From Corynebacterium sp. (GTDB taxonomy: Bacteria > Actinomycetota > Actinomycetes > Mycobacteriales > Mycobacteriaceae): a DNA stretch of 64,000 nt. Positions 16,554 through 25,733 of the stretch are shown here, in pieces. Positions within the stretch are counted from its first letter, which is position 1; every line of letters starts with the position of its first letter. The DNA is taken from positions 1 through 64,000 of the forward strand of contig NZ_JASLIP010000007.1 in assembly GCF_030152825.1 (NCBI RefSeq), in the 5' to 3' direction. A program made the position numbers and the translations under genes. Below the pieces are notes generated by a model, which was not told the origin of the DNA, did no database searches, and worked only from the letters and a program-made list of their open reading frames with translations.

Positions 16554-18689
16554 GTGAACACTCAATACGATTCCGATTCCTCGCCCGCCGCCAATCCCGC
16601 GACCTCCGATCCTGCGCTTGCGGAGCTGAGCCAGCAGTGGCAGTCCCTCGCGGACCAGGTCAGGCACCACCGCGAGGTCTACTACTACGGCAGTCCGGAG
16701 ATCTCCGACGCCGAGTTCGACGCCCTGCTCACCCGCCTTCAGGAGTTCGAGAACTCCCACCCCGAGGCGGTGACAGGCCCCAGCCCCACCACCGAGGTCG
16801 CCCCGGCCCCTCCGGAGTCCAGCCCGTTTCGCAACGTGGACCACCAGGAGCCGATGCTCTCGCTCGATAACGTCTTCGACACCGAGCAGCTGAGCTCCTG
16901 GCTGGAACGCACCCCGGCCAAGACCTACCTCACCGAGCTGAAGATCGACGGCGCGTCGATCAACCTGCTCTACCGTAACGGCGTCCTGGACCTCGCTCTC
17001 ACCCGCGGCGACGGCACGACCGGCGAGGACATCACCCACAACGCCCGCACCCTCTCCGATATTCCGGCGCGCCTGCAACCTTCCGAGGACTTCCCGGTCC
17101 CGGAGCTCGTGGAGATCCGCGGCGAGGTGTTCATCCGCGTCGAGGACTTCGCGAAGATGAACGCCCAACGCCAGGCGGAGGGGCTGAAAATGTTTGCGAA
17201 TCCGCGCAATGCCGCTGCCGGAGCGATGCGCCAGAAAGACCCGGCGGAGACCGCGCGCCGCCCGCTGCGCCTGATCTGTCACGGCATCGGCGCCCGCGAG
17301 GGCTTCACCCCGGCCTCCCAGCACGCGGCCTACGAGGCGCTGGTGGCCTGGGGTCTGCCGGTGAGCCCGTATACCAAGCAGGTGCACAGCGCCAAGGAGG
17401 TCCTGGAGCAGGTCGCCTACTGGGCGGACCACCGCCACGATGCGGACCACGAGATGGACGGCCTCGTCATCAAGGTCGACGACACAGAGTCCCAGCAGCG
17501 GCACGGAACAACCAGCCGCGCCCCGCGCTGGGCGATCGCCTATAAGTATCCGCCGGAGGAGGCCCGCACCCGGCTGCACGACATCCGCTTAGGGATCGGC
17601 CGCACCGGCCGGGCGACCCCGTATGCGGTGATGGAGCCGAAGTACGTCGCGGGTTCCACCGTGACCATGGCGACCCTGCACAACCCTTCCGAGGCCCACC
17701 GCAAGGGCGTGCGCCTGGGCGATGAGATCATGATCCGCAAGGCCGGGGAGGTCATCCCGGAGGTGCTCGGCCCGGTGGAGGACGCCCGGAGTGGTGCGGA
17801 GCGCGAGTTCCTCTTCAGCAGCCTGTGCCCGGAGTGCGGCACTCCCCTGGCCCCGGCCCGAGGAGACGATGCGGACTGGCGCTGCCCCAATACCCGCTAC
17901 TGCCCCGGCCAGCTGCACACCCGCCTGACCTACATCGCCGGCCGCGGGGCCTTCGACATCGATGCTCTGGGTGAGAAGGCCGCCTATGACCTCATCCATT
18001 CCGGCGTGCTGCCCGACGAGACGGGGCTGTTCTCGCTGACGGAGGAGGATCTGCGCCGCACGGACGCGTATACGACGAAGTCCGGCGCGCTGAATAAGCA
18101 GGGCGAGACGCTGTTGACGACGCTCGCGGCGGCCAAGGAGGTCGACCTGTGGCGCGTCATCGTCGCCCTGTCCATCCGGCACGTCGGACCGACCGCGGCG
18201 AAGGCCCTGGCCAATCACTACGGTTCCATTCCGGACGTCGCCGCCGCCGATGTGGAGACGATGTCCACCGTCGACGGGGTGGGGCCCATCATCGCAGAAT
18301 CCGTCCGCGACTGGTTTGCGGTCTCCTGGCATAAAGAGATCGTCGACGCCTGGGCGGCCGCTGGGGTGCGGATGGAGCAGGACGTCACCGAGCAGCCTTC
18401 TGCCGACGCGGCCGGGACTATTCAGGCCGACCTGCTGGCCGGGTTGAGCATCGTTGTCACGGGCACGCTGGAGGACTTCGACCGCAGCAGCGCGAAGGAG
18501 GCCATCGAGTCCCGCGGCGGGAAGGCGACCGGCAGCGTGTCCAAGAAGACGGATTATCTGGTCGCCGGGGCCAAGGCCGGCTCGAAGCTCACGAAGGCCG
18601 AGGAGCTGGGCATCCCGGTGCTCGACGAAGCCGGGTTCCACAAGCTGCTGAGCGAGGGGCCGGGCGAGGACAGCGAGGGTGGAGCTTAG
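16554..18689 (+). CDS. ligA: NAD-dependent DNA ligase
   Basis: A 711-aa bacterial replicative ligase. The Ia domain (HHREVYYYGSPEISDAEFD) binds NAD; the adenylated Lys130 is in TELKIDG; an OB fold, a four-Cys zinc finger (CPECG...CPNTRYC), helix-hairpin-helix repeats and a C-terminal BRCT domain (GLSIVVTGTLEDFDRSSAKE) follow in the standard order. The GTG start at 16554 fits the leaderless -10 spacing. Its stop overlaps the stop of the convergent MetE-like gene by 4 bp, so the two genes share their 3' ends. Confidence 0.97.
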   Translation: MNTQYDSDSSPAANPATSDPALAELSQQWQSLADQVRHHREVYYYGSPEISDAEFDALLTRLQEFENSHPEAVTGPSPTTEVAPAPPESSPFRNVDHQEPMLSLDNVFDTEQLSSWLERTPAKTYLTELKIDGASINLLYRNGVLDLALTRGDGTTGEDITHNARTLSDIPARLQPSEDFPVPELVEIRGEVFIRVEDFAKMNAQRQAEGLKMFANPRNAAAGAMRQKDPAETARRPLRLICHGIGAREGFTPASQHAAYEALVAWGLPVSPYTKQVHSAKEVLEQVAYWADHRHDADHEMDGLVIKVDDTESQQRHGTTSRAPRWAIAYKYPPEEARTRLHDIRLGIGRTGRATPYAVMEPKYVAGSTVTMATLHNPSEAHRKGVRLGDEIMIRKAGEVIPEVLGPVEDARSGAEREFLFSSLCPECGTPLAPARGDDADWRCPNTRYCPGQLHTRLTYIAGRGAFDIDALGEKAAYDLIHSGVLPDETGLFSLTEEDLRRTDAYTTKSGALNKQGETLLTTLAAAKEVDLWRVIVALSIRHVGPTAAKALANHYGSIPDVAAADVETMSTVDGVGPIIAESVRDWFAVSWHKEIVDAWAAAGVRMEQDVTEQPSADAAGTIQADLLAGLSIVVTGTLEDFDRSSAKEAIESRGGKATGSVSKKTDYLVAGAKAGSKLTKAEELGIPVLDEAGFHKLLSEGPGEDSEGGA

Positions 18690-19744
18690 CCCGCAGCGAG
18701 GTTGCGTGCGGCAATCCGCACGGTCGCCGACCACGTGGCAGCCACCGCGGGGCTCACAGCGAGATTGTCCAGCCCCGGGGTGATCGCGCAGAGGTCAACC
18801 TGCTGGACTAGCCGCTCCGCGGGGAAGCTCCACTGCTGCCACAGGCGCTGGACGGCACCCGCGTACGTGGCGGCACTGTCCTCGATCGCCGCGGCCCCCT
18901 GCGGCTCTGCGGGGCGCGGCACGCAGACGCCAATCCCCTGCCCTGCCCCGACGCTGGATCCAATGGCGTCCTTGAGCTCGGAGGTGGACTGCTCGCCAAA
19001 GAGGAGCTCGGAGGCAACGCCGATGCGGGCGAAGCCCACCTGCGGGATGGCCCGGAAGAGCTCGGGCGGGCACTCGTGCAGCACGGTTCCCACGCCCGCG
19101 GACAACTGGCCGAGCAGCCGCTGCCACACGCCCAGGATGTGCTCGGGATCCACCGGGGCCAGCCGGTCCCACCGCGTGGCCCCGGCCAGCCCGGCCAATA
19201 GTTGCGGCACGGCGGGCTCGTGGAGTCCGATGAACACCTCCGAGCCGGTCGCGCTGGCCAGCCATTCGGCGGTCTCCGCCAACCCCGCTCCCAGCGTAAG
19301 GGCGATATCCCGGAAGGCTGGGCGGTCGGCCACGATGGGGTGACCCGCCAGCTCCACGGTGGCGCCAAAGCTCCAGGGCCCGGCGGCGTTCAGCATGATC
19401 CGTGGGGCGCGCCTTTCGGCGAGCACCTCGGGCACCAAGTCTCGGAGCTCCGAGAGATAGGACCGGGTTTGGCGACCGATCAGGCTGGCCCCGTGGCTAA
19501 TCTCCCAGCCCCGCGGGTTCGCGGCGAGGTTGAGCTGTGCGAAACCGGCGGTCAGGGCGGTGACGTCCAGCGCGACGTCCTTGACACCGGGCTCGCCTGC
19601 AGGCTGGATGCGGGGCAGGGAGATCCCGCCCGGCGCGCCCGTATCCTCATCCACATCGACGCCCCGGAGAAGCGCGGCCTCCAGGGCACTGTTCTGATCC
19701 GGGTGGGTCGTGGCGAAGGATTCCCACCAGCCGAGACGTGTCAT
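18686..19744 (-). CDS. Cobalamin-independent methionine synthase (MetE C-domain)-like protein
   Basis: A 352-aa protein resembling mycobacterial Rv3015c, which also lies near ligA and mnmA. It matches only the C-terminal (catalytic barrel) half of MetE. A possible zinc site is retained: HEC in VLHECPP near residue 222 mirrors the HxC of MetE, and a late Cys (VDLCAITPGL, near 320) mirrors the third Cys ligand. No folate-binding N-terminal half is present. Its ATG overlaps the mnmA stop (ATGA), so it is translationally coupled to a tRNA-thiolation enzyme. A methyl-transfer or thiol-handling role is possible but unproven. Confidence 0.7.
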   Translation of the reverse strand: MTRLGWWESFATTHPDQNSALEAALLRGVDVDEDTGAPGGISLPRIQPAGEPGVKDVALDVTALTAGFAQLNLAANPRGWEISHGASLIGRQTRSYLSELRDLVPEVLAERRAPRIMLNAAGPWSFGATVELAGHPIVADRPAFRDIALTLGAGLAETAEWLASATGSEVFIGLHEPAVPQLLAGLAGATRWDRLAPVDPEHILGVWQRLLGQLSAGVGTVLHECPPELFRAIPQVGFARIGVASELLFGEQSTSELKDAIGSSVGAGQGIGVCVPRPAEPQGAAAIEDSAATYAGAVQRLWQQWSFPAERLVQQVDLCAITPGLDNLAVSPAVAATWSATVRIAARNLAAG

Positions 19745-20961
19745 CGCTGGGCGTCCTCACCCTGTTCGATGGCGTCGGCGTCCACCGCGCCGACGGTGCC
19801 GGGTGCGGGCTGCTCCTCAATCGGAGCACCCAGGGGCGTCGTCGCACGGATGGTGCCGGAACCCAGCAGAATGTCGCCAGCCTCGTCGGGGCGGTAGGCC
19901 ACGGCGGCCTGGCCGCGGGCCACGCCCTCCAGGGGCTGCAGCAGCTCCAGCTCCAGGCGCCACGGCAGCTCGTCGGCCTCCTTCACGCGCCCCGCCGGGG
20001 TGACCGGGGCTGGGTCGTCAACCAACCGGGCGCGGGCGGGAACCACCCCGCCGTGGGCGCGCACCTGCACCTCGCAGTCGAATTCGCGGCCGTGCACTTC
20101 CGGATCGAGCCGCTTGAGGCGGTCGGCGATGATCCCGCCGACCCGCAGGTCCTCCCGGGTGCCGACGGTCACAGTGCCCGTGTGGGCGTCGATATCCGTG
20201 ACATAGCGTGGGCGGCCGTCCAGGGTTTCGCGCGGCAGACCAAGGCCCTTGCGCTGACCAACGGTGAAGCCGTACACCCCGTCGTGCTCCGCCACGGTCT
20301 CCCCGCCGGTGTCCTGCACCAGGCCGGGGCGCAGGCCGATCTTCGAGCCCAGAAATGCCTGAGTTCGGCCATCCGGGATGAAGCAGATGTCGTGGCTATC
20401 CGGCTTATTGGCGACCCCGAAGCCGGCGTCGGCAGCCTCCTCGCGGATCTCGGGCTTGACCGTGTCCCCGACCGGGAACATGCAGTGCGCCAGCTGTTCG
20501 TCGGTCAGCACGCCGAGGACATAAGACTGGTCCTTGTCCGCGTCCACTCCCCGGCGCAGCACGCCGTCGTGGAGCTGCGCGTAGTGGCCGGTGACCACGG
20601 CGTCGAAGCCCAGCGCGATGGAGCGATCCAGCAGGGCTTCGAACTTGATCTTTTCGTTGCAGCGCAGGCACGGGTTCGGGGTCTCGCCGATGGCGTAGGA
20701 GTCCACGAAATTATCGATCACGTCGGCCTTGAAGCGGTCGGAGAAGTCCCAGACGTAGAAGGGGATGCCGAGCTTGTCTGCCACCCGGCGGGCATCCGCG
20801 GAGTCCTCCAGGGAGCAGCAGCCGCGGGAGCCGGCGCGCACGGCCTCCGGGGATTGGGACAGCGCCAGGTGCACGCCGATAACCTCGTGGCCTGCTTCGA
20901 GTGCCCGGGCGGCCGCGACCGCCGAATCCACACCACCGCTCATTGCTGCTACTACTCGCAT
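19741..20961 (-). CDS. mnmA: tRNA-specific 2-thiouridylase MnmA
   Basis: A 406-aa enzyme adding sulfur to U34 of tRNA Lys/Glu/Gln. The PP-loop AMSGGVDSAVAA is at residues 6-17; the catalytic pair is Cys98 (in NPCLRC) and Cys193 (in SHDICFIPDG); the C-terminal barrel follows. Sulfur would come from the cysteine desulfurase encoded just upstream (61 bp). ATG 20961 lies 7 nt after TAGGGT, so it has its own probable leaderless promoter; the earlier ATG at 20970 overlaps that box. Its stop overlaps the start of the MetE-like gene. Confidence 0.95.
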   Translation of the reverse strand: MRVVAAMSGGVDSAVAAARALEAGHEVIGVHLALSQSPEAVRAGSRGCCSLEDSADARRVADKLGIPFYVWDFSDRFKADVIDNFVDSYAIGETPNPCLRCNEKIKFEALLDRSIALGFDAVVTGHYAQLHDGVLRRGVDADKDQSYVLGVLTDEQLAHCMFPVGDTVKPEIREEAADAGFGVANKPDSHDICFIPDGRTQAFLGSKIGLRPGLVQDTGGETVAEHDGVYGFTVGQRKGLGLPRETLDGRPRYVTDIDAHTGTVTVGTREDLRVGGIIADRLKRLDPEVHGREFDCEVQVRAHGGVVPARARLVDDPAPVTPAGRVKEADELPWRLELELLQPLEGVARGQAAVAYRPDEAGDILLGSGTIRATTPLGAPIEEQPAPGTVGAVDADAIEQGEDAQR

Positions 20962-20968
20962 GGGTGGC

Positions 20969-20974
20969 ACCCTA
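20969..20974 (-). promoter_or_regulatory. -10 box (TAGGGT) for mnmA, leaderless type
   Basis: TAGGGT ends 7 nt before ATG 20961, between the cysteine desulfurase stop and mnmA. Confidence 0.4.
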
Positions 20975-21022
20975 CTCGGGTTTGGCAGGCTTAGGCCATT
21001 TACGGCGACCGACCACAGGCGC

Positions 21023-22210
21023 TTAGGCCATTCCCGCTGCTCGAGCCTGCTCGGCGACCCGCGGCAGCAGTTCGGCGATGCGTTCAGCGTCCGCCAGCGT
21101 GGTCTCCGCGCCGAAGGTCAGCCGCAGGGCACCTCGGGCGACCTCCACGTCCACCCCCATCGCGGCGAGCACGTGGCTGGCGCGGTTCACCCCGGCCGCG
21201 CACGCCGAGCCCGTGGAGGCATCCACCCCCGCTGCGTCCAGCAGCATGATGAGGCTATCCCCCTCCGCGCCGGGGATGCTCAGGTGCAGGTGGCTGGGCA
21301 ACGAGGGTTCGTGGGTCCACACTTCTACCCCCTCGATGCCACGTACGGCCTCCAGCACCCGCTCGCGGATGGTCCGTAGCCGCTCGTTCTCCGCAGCCAT
21401 ATCCCGATGTGCCGCCGCCAGTGCCGCCGCGGTGCCCACCGCCCCGTGGACGTTGACGGTTCCGGAGCGCAGCCCTCGTTCCTGGTTCCCACCCTTCAGT
21501 GGCGAGAGGATCTTCGCATCCCGGCGCGCGAGCAGCAGCCCGGTCGAACGCGGCCCACCGAACTTGTGCGCGCTCGCCGCAAGCGTCGCGACTCCCAGCC
21601 CGTGAAAGTCGATCGGTACCCGCCCCACTGCCTGCACCGCATCCACGTGCATGGGTATGGCCTTGTCCGCCGCAATTCTGGCAAGCTCAGCAACCGGCTG
21701 GATGTTCCCGGTCTCGTTATTCGCCCACATGCAGGTAATCAGCGCGGTGTTCTCCGGGCCCGCGTTTTTTAGGACGCCGATCTCCTCGGCCGCTTCAAGA
21801 TCGACGACCCCGTGTTCGTCCACGGGCAGCTCGACCCGGCGGTACCCCAGGTCAAGCGGACCGCTGCACAGCCAGTCGATGGATTCCCCCACCGCCGGGT
21901 GTTCGATGCCGGGGGCGATGATGTCGCCGGCAGTCGGGTGCAACTTCCGGGAGCCGAAGGCCAGCCCCTGCACGGCGATATTATCGGCCTCCGTGCCCGA
22001 GGCGGTGAAGATCACCTCCACGGGGTCAGCACCGAGAAGCTCTGCGGTCTGCTCGCGAGCCTCCTCCAGCATCCGCCGAGCATCCCGGCCGGTGCGGTAC
22101 TGGCCGGCCGGGTTGAGCGCGGATTCCGCCTCCCACATCGCCTCGGCCGCCTCCGGGCGCAACGGGCTGGAGGCGGCGTGATCGGCGTAGATGCGGGGCT
22201 GGCTCGTCAT
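21023..22210 (-). CDS. Cysteine desulfurase (NifS/IscS family)
   Basis: A 395-aa fold-type I PLP enzyme releasing sulfur from cysteine. His104 (GIEHPAV), the Schiff-base Lys216 (SAHKFGGPR) and the catalytic Cys337 (STGSACAAG) are all present, and the N-terminal YADHAASSPLRPE is typical. The short loop around the Cys fits class I (IscS/NifS) enzymes. Being directly upstream of mnmA, its main acceptor is probably MnmA, though Fe-S or other acceptors are possible. The ATG at 22210 has no strong SD. C. glutamicum has an equivalent nifS-like gene at this place. Confidence 0.93.
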   Translation of the reverse strand: MTSQPRIYADHAASSPLRPEAAEAMWEAESALNPAGQYRTGRDARRMLEEAREQTAELLGADPVEVIFTASGTEADNIAVQGLAFGSRKLHPTAGDIIAPGIEHPAVGESIDWLCSGPLDLGYRRVELPVDEHGVVDLEAAEEIGVLKNAGPENTALITCMWANNETGNIQPVAELARIAADKAIPMHVDAVQAVGRVPIDFHGLGVATLAASAHKFGGPRSTGLLLARRDAKILSPLKGGNQERGLRSGTVNVHGAVGTAAALAAAHRDMAAENERLRTIRERVLEAVRGIEGVEVWTHEPSLPSHLHLSIPGAEGDSLIMLLDAAGVDASTGSACAAGVNRASHVLAAMGVDVEVARGALRLTFGAETTLADAERIAELLPRVAEQARAAGMA

Positions 22211-22240
22211 GATTTCTAGTGTGGCATAGCCCCTGGGAGG

Positions 22241-23620
22241 CTAGGCGAACATCCCCATGCCCCAGGAGATGGCGACCAGGATGATCGAGAATCCCCACAC
22301 CAGCGGCAGCGCACGCTTGAGGTAGTGGCCCATCTGCCCCTCCGCCAGGCCGAGCGCCAACCACAGCGCCGGCGAGAACGGGGAGACGAAAGTGCCGATG
22401 ACGTTACCCACGATGAGCGCTGCGGCAGCCCCCATGCCGCTCACCCCGAAGTTCGCAGCAGTCTCCTGAACGATGGGCAGCACCGAGAAGTAGTAAGCGT
22501 CAGTGGACGTGAGCAGGTCCAGCGGGACGCCGAGGAAGGCGACGATGATGTGCAGGTACTGCCCCACTCCCTCAGGCATGATCGCGATGAGCTGCAGAGC
22601 GATCTCCTCGAGCATGCCGCTGCCGTTGAGCACTCCCAGGAACATGGAGGCAGCGATGATCACGCCCGCCATGGAGAGCGCATTCGGTGCGTGCCGGTTG
22701 AGCACCCCAGTCTGGGCTTCCTTGTTCTGGCAGTTAACCAGCATGGCCACGGTGGTGGCGATGAGGAAGGCGGGGGCCGGCGGCAGCAGGCCCGCCAGCA
22801 GCACGACGAGCACCGCGAGGATTAGCAGGATGTTGATCACCGTCACCGCCCTGCCGGAGCGGAAGGACAGGCCGATCTCCGCCTGCTGCTGGCGCTGGTT
22901 CTCCGCGAACTCGGCGGCCATCTTTTCGACGTCAATGTTGGCCGGGCCTGCGACCTCCTCCCCGGCACCAACCTTCTGCGCGCTGCGCTTGCGGGCCCGG
23001 CGCAGCTCGAGGACGCCGAGGACCGCGGCCACCGCAAACACGCCGAGCAGTGCAATGCCCTGGGCCGGCAGCAGGTGAGTCCAGATATCGTGCGGGTCCT
23101 GTGCGATGACCGAGCTTGCGCGCCCCACCGGGCCTGCCCACGGCACCATGTTCATCACCGACGCTGCCAGCGCGACGATCATCAGCAGGGTGTAGCGGCT
23201 CATACGCATCGCCTTATACAGCGGGAGCAACGCGGGGATCGTCAGCAGGAAGGTCGTCGAGCCCGAGCCATCGAGGTGGGCGACCACGCCAATGGCTGCG
23301 GTTCCCAGGGTGATGAAAACGGGATTACCCCTGGTGGCCTTGACCAGCGCTCGAATCACCGGCGTAAACAGCCCGACGTCCTGCATGATCCCGAAGAAGA
23401 TGATCGCGAAGATGAACATCACGACCACGCTCATGACGGATTTCAATCCGTCACTGAAGAAGTCCGAGAGCTCCTCGAAGCTATACCCCAGGATGAGCGC
23501 GCCGATCGCCGGGATGAGGGCCATGGGCACGATCGGGCTCACCTTGCCGCGAATCAGAACCGCGACGGTGAGAAAGATGATGGCGAGCCCAGCGATGGTG
23601 AGCCCGAGGGCTGACTGCAT
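22241..23620 (-). CDS. CitMHS-family metal-citrate transporter
   Basis: A 459-aa membrane protein with about 12 hydrophobic segments. Family hallmarks are the N-terminal LTIAGLAIIFLTVAVLIRGK, the AHLDGSGSTTFLLTIPALLPLY loop and PWAGPVGRASSV. CitMHS carriers import citrate complexed to Mg or Ca with protons, as known for corynebacterial and Bacillus members. A hydrophilic cytoplasmic loop (about 215-265, QKVGAGEE...AENQRQQQ) splits it into halves. ATG 23620 follows AAAGGA by about 10 nt. No two-component system is adjacent. The cysteine desulfurase starts 31 bp downstream. Confidence 0.85.
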   Translation of the reverse strand: MQSALGLTIAGLAIIFLTVAVLIRGKVSPIVPMALIPAIGALILGYSFEELSDFFSDGLKSVMSVVVMFIFAIIFFGIMQDVGLFTPVIRALVKATRGNPVFITLGTAAIGVVAHLDGSGSTTFLLTIPALLPLYKAMRMSRYTLLMIVALAASVMNMVPWAGPVGRASSVIAQDPHDIWTHLLPAQGIALLGVFAVAAVLGVLELRRARKRSAQKVGAGEEVAGPANIDVEKMAAEFAENQRQQQAEIGLSFRSGRAVTVINILLILAVLVVLLAGLLPPAPAFLIATTVAMLVNCQNKEAQTGVLNRHAPNALSMAGVIIAASMFLGVLNGSGMLEEIALQLIAIMPEGVGQYLHIIVAFLGVPLDLLTSTDAYYFSVLPIVQETAANFGVSGMGAAAALIVGNVIGTFVSPFSPALWLALGLAEGQMGHYLKRALPLVWGFSIILVAISWGMGMFA

Positions 23621-23755
23621 GCCCAAAGTCCTTTCCAGTGAGGGGTGGCGCACCTTCGGCGCGCCTATGCCGTGCGTTGCAATGTGACAGAGACCCCAAA
23701 CTGGATCACAATCATCGAGCTCACTAGGGTTCGTGCGCTCGATGTGAAGTGTTAG

Positions 23756-25574
23756 CTAGGACTTCTTCCTCCCCGTCACCGCCAGCACGACGGCGGCCAG
23801 CAGGGCGATGATCCCGACCGCGGCCGCTCCGATCATGGGCCAGTTCAGCCCCGAGCCTTCCTGCTCGGCGGCCACATTCTTGGCATCGGCGTCGGCAGCG
23901 CCTTCATCCTGCTCTTCGTCCAGATCCTTGTCGAGGGAGGCAAACTCCGGCGCCCCCTCGCCAGCCTTGCCCAGGATCTCCACGGTCATCGTGCCCTTGG
24001 CCTCCCCCTGCTTATCGGCCGTGTCCTCCCGATTGCCTCCGGAGACGATGATGTAGTAGCGACCCGGCACCGAGTTCTCGTTCGGGTAAATCTCGCCGCT
24101 GTTCTTGTAGCGGATCGGGTAAGTCCGGGCCTGGAGGCTGATGCTCTTGGAACTACCGAAGTCCGAGCTATCAGTGTCGTTGACAAGAGCGTTGCTCCCG
24201 AAGGGAGAAAGCACCCTCGTGCTCCATGCCATGAAGCGCTTCTGCACCGTTTCCAGGTCGGTCTGCACCTATACGCGCTGCCCCCAGTCCAGATCCACGG
24301 CGAATACCTGGCTTTCGCCCACGGTCACCGCGATGTTGTGGGCACCAGGCTCGATCACCTTGGCGTTCCCGAAGGAGTCACCGCCGTAGGACGTACCTTC
24401 CGGCGCCTTTGCTGCCTCCATTTCCTCCCACTCGGGTGCCTTGGCGGCTTCTGGCAGCTCGTCGAGGTTTTGGACCGCGCCGCGCTCCTCCAGGTGGATC
24501 CGCACCGGAAGCTCGCCTTCGCCCTTGACCTCCGTGGTGACTTTCAGCAGCAAGTTTTCGGCGTCTTCGCACTTCCAGCTAGATAGGTTGGTAGCCAGTA
24601 GTCCCTCGGGGCCTCTGCTGTGCCCATAGTCGGATTCTAGGGCGCATTTTTTCGCTGGCGGGATCGACCAGTTCGACGGTGATCGAGCCGTGCTGCTCGT
24701 CAGTTTCCGCCAGGCTCATCGCCGCACCTGCCCAGATCACGGAATCCTTGGCCTGCTTCGGGACGCGGTACCAACGCGTCTCGTCGAAACCGAACTCGTC
24801 CAGGTAGGTTCCCGGGGTCCTGTCGGGGGCCTCTAACCGGGAGTCCCCGCCGGTGATCGGGTCACCGTCCAGTCGGAAGGCCTGACCCGTGCGCATCGCA
24901 GCTTCTTCGATGGCCGTCTTGATCTCATCGGCGTTATCCGCCGAGTAGTACTTTCCGTTGCCCTTCTTCGCGATGCACTGCAGCTGATTACGCGCCTTGC
25001 CGTCCACGTTCATACCCACCACGTTGATGGTCACGTTGATGCCCTGCTTCTCCAGTTCATCGACGACGTCGCAGGGGTCCGGGACGCAGGTTTCCTCGCC
25101 GTCGAAGACCAGGACGATGGTGTTTTCTTCATCCTCCCCTGGCTTGCCGATGTCTTTGCCGGCTTCCTTTAGGGCATAAGAAATCGGGGTCCAGCAGGCT
25201 GGGCTGTACCCCTTGATGGCCTTCGAAAGGTCGTCGCGATTTCCCATCGCAATCGGGACCACCAGCTCGGAATCACGGCAGGATTCTTCGCTCCCCTTGT
25301 TCTTGTCATTCGCGCCGTACACCCGCAAACCCAGCTCGGTCTCCTCCGGTGTTGAATCGACCAGGGAGTTCAAGGCGTCCGTGGCTGCATCAATCCGGGT
25401 TTTCCCGCCATCAATCTTCTCCGCCATCGACCCAGAAGAGTCCATGACCAGGTGTACTCGCTGCTTCTTTGGCTTGTCGATATCGGCGTTGGCTGCCCCA
25501 ACGGGAACCGCCACAGCGAGGATCGTCCCCACCACAAACGCCAGAATGGCCCCAACTGAACGTCGTGCCCACAT
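23756..25574 (-). pseudogene. von Willebrand factor A domain surface protein, broken by frameshift and stop
   Basis: One ancestral reading frame of about 600 residues now lies in three pieces. Piece 1 (25574-24579) has a signal peptide ending in ANA, a VWA domain with MIDAS residues DxSxS (45-49), the MIDAS Thr (CWTPISYAL) and Asp (LVFDGEETC), and several Cys. In a run of six A (24647-24652, T on the plus strand) the frame slips by one base: coding resumes as CALESDYG in the next frame (24553-24269), which ends at an in-frame TAG (24269-24271). The same frame continues as QTDLETVQKRF to 23756, ending in an acidic linker, one membrane helix and GRKKS. Two independent lesions argue for a true pseudogene. 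SD GGAGGGG precedes ATG 25574 by about 10 nt. Confidence 0.8.
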
Positions 25575-25647
25575 CTTAAAAAGTCCCCTCCACTCGAAGT
25601 GGTATTTGCTGTTCCCCAAAGCTCTTAGGCACGCTATGGACGGATAT

Positions 25648-25690
25648 AAAAAAGCCGGTGCTCCGCCATAACGGGAAACACCGGCTTTTT
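25648..25690 (-). terminator. Rho-independent terminator after etfA
   Basis: Stem GCCGGTG / CACCGGC flanked by A-runs and T-runs on both sides (AAAAAAGCCGGTG ... CACCGGCTTTTT), so it works as a terminator in either direction. It sits 43 bp after the etfA stop and 74 bp upstream of the VWA pseudogene start, separating the two units. Confidence 0.9.
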
Positions 25691-25733
25691 ATTTTTTAGC
25701 TGCGTTCAGGGCAGCTGATTGGATTCGGGAACC

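Noticed and set aside
24269..24652. Programmed frameshift or stop-codon readthrough in the VWA gene
   Set aside because: The A6 run could permit slippage, but a second, in-frame TAG lies downstream and no stimulatory hairpin is evident, so a pseudogene is simpler.
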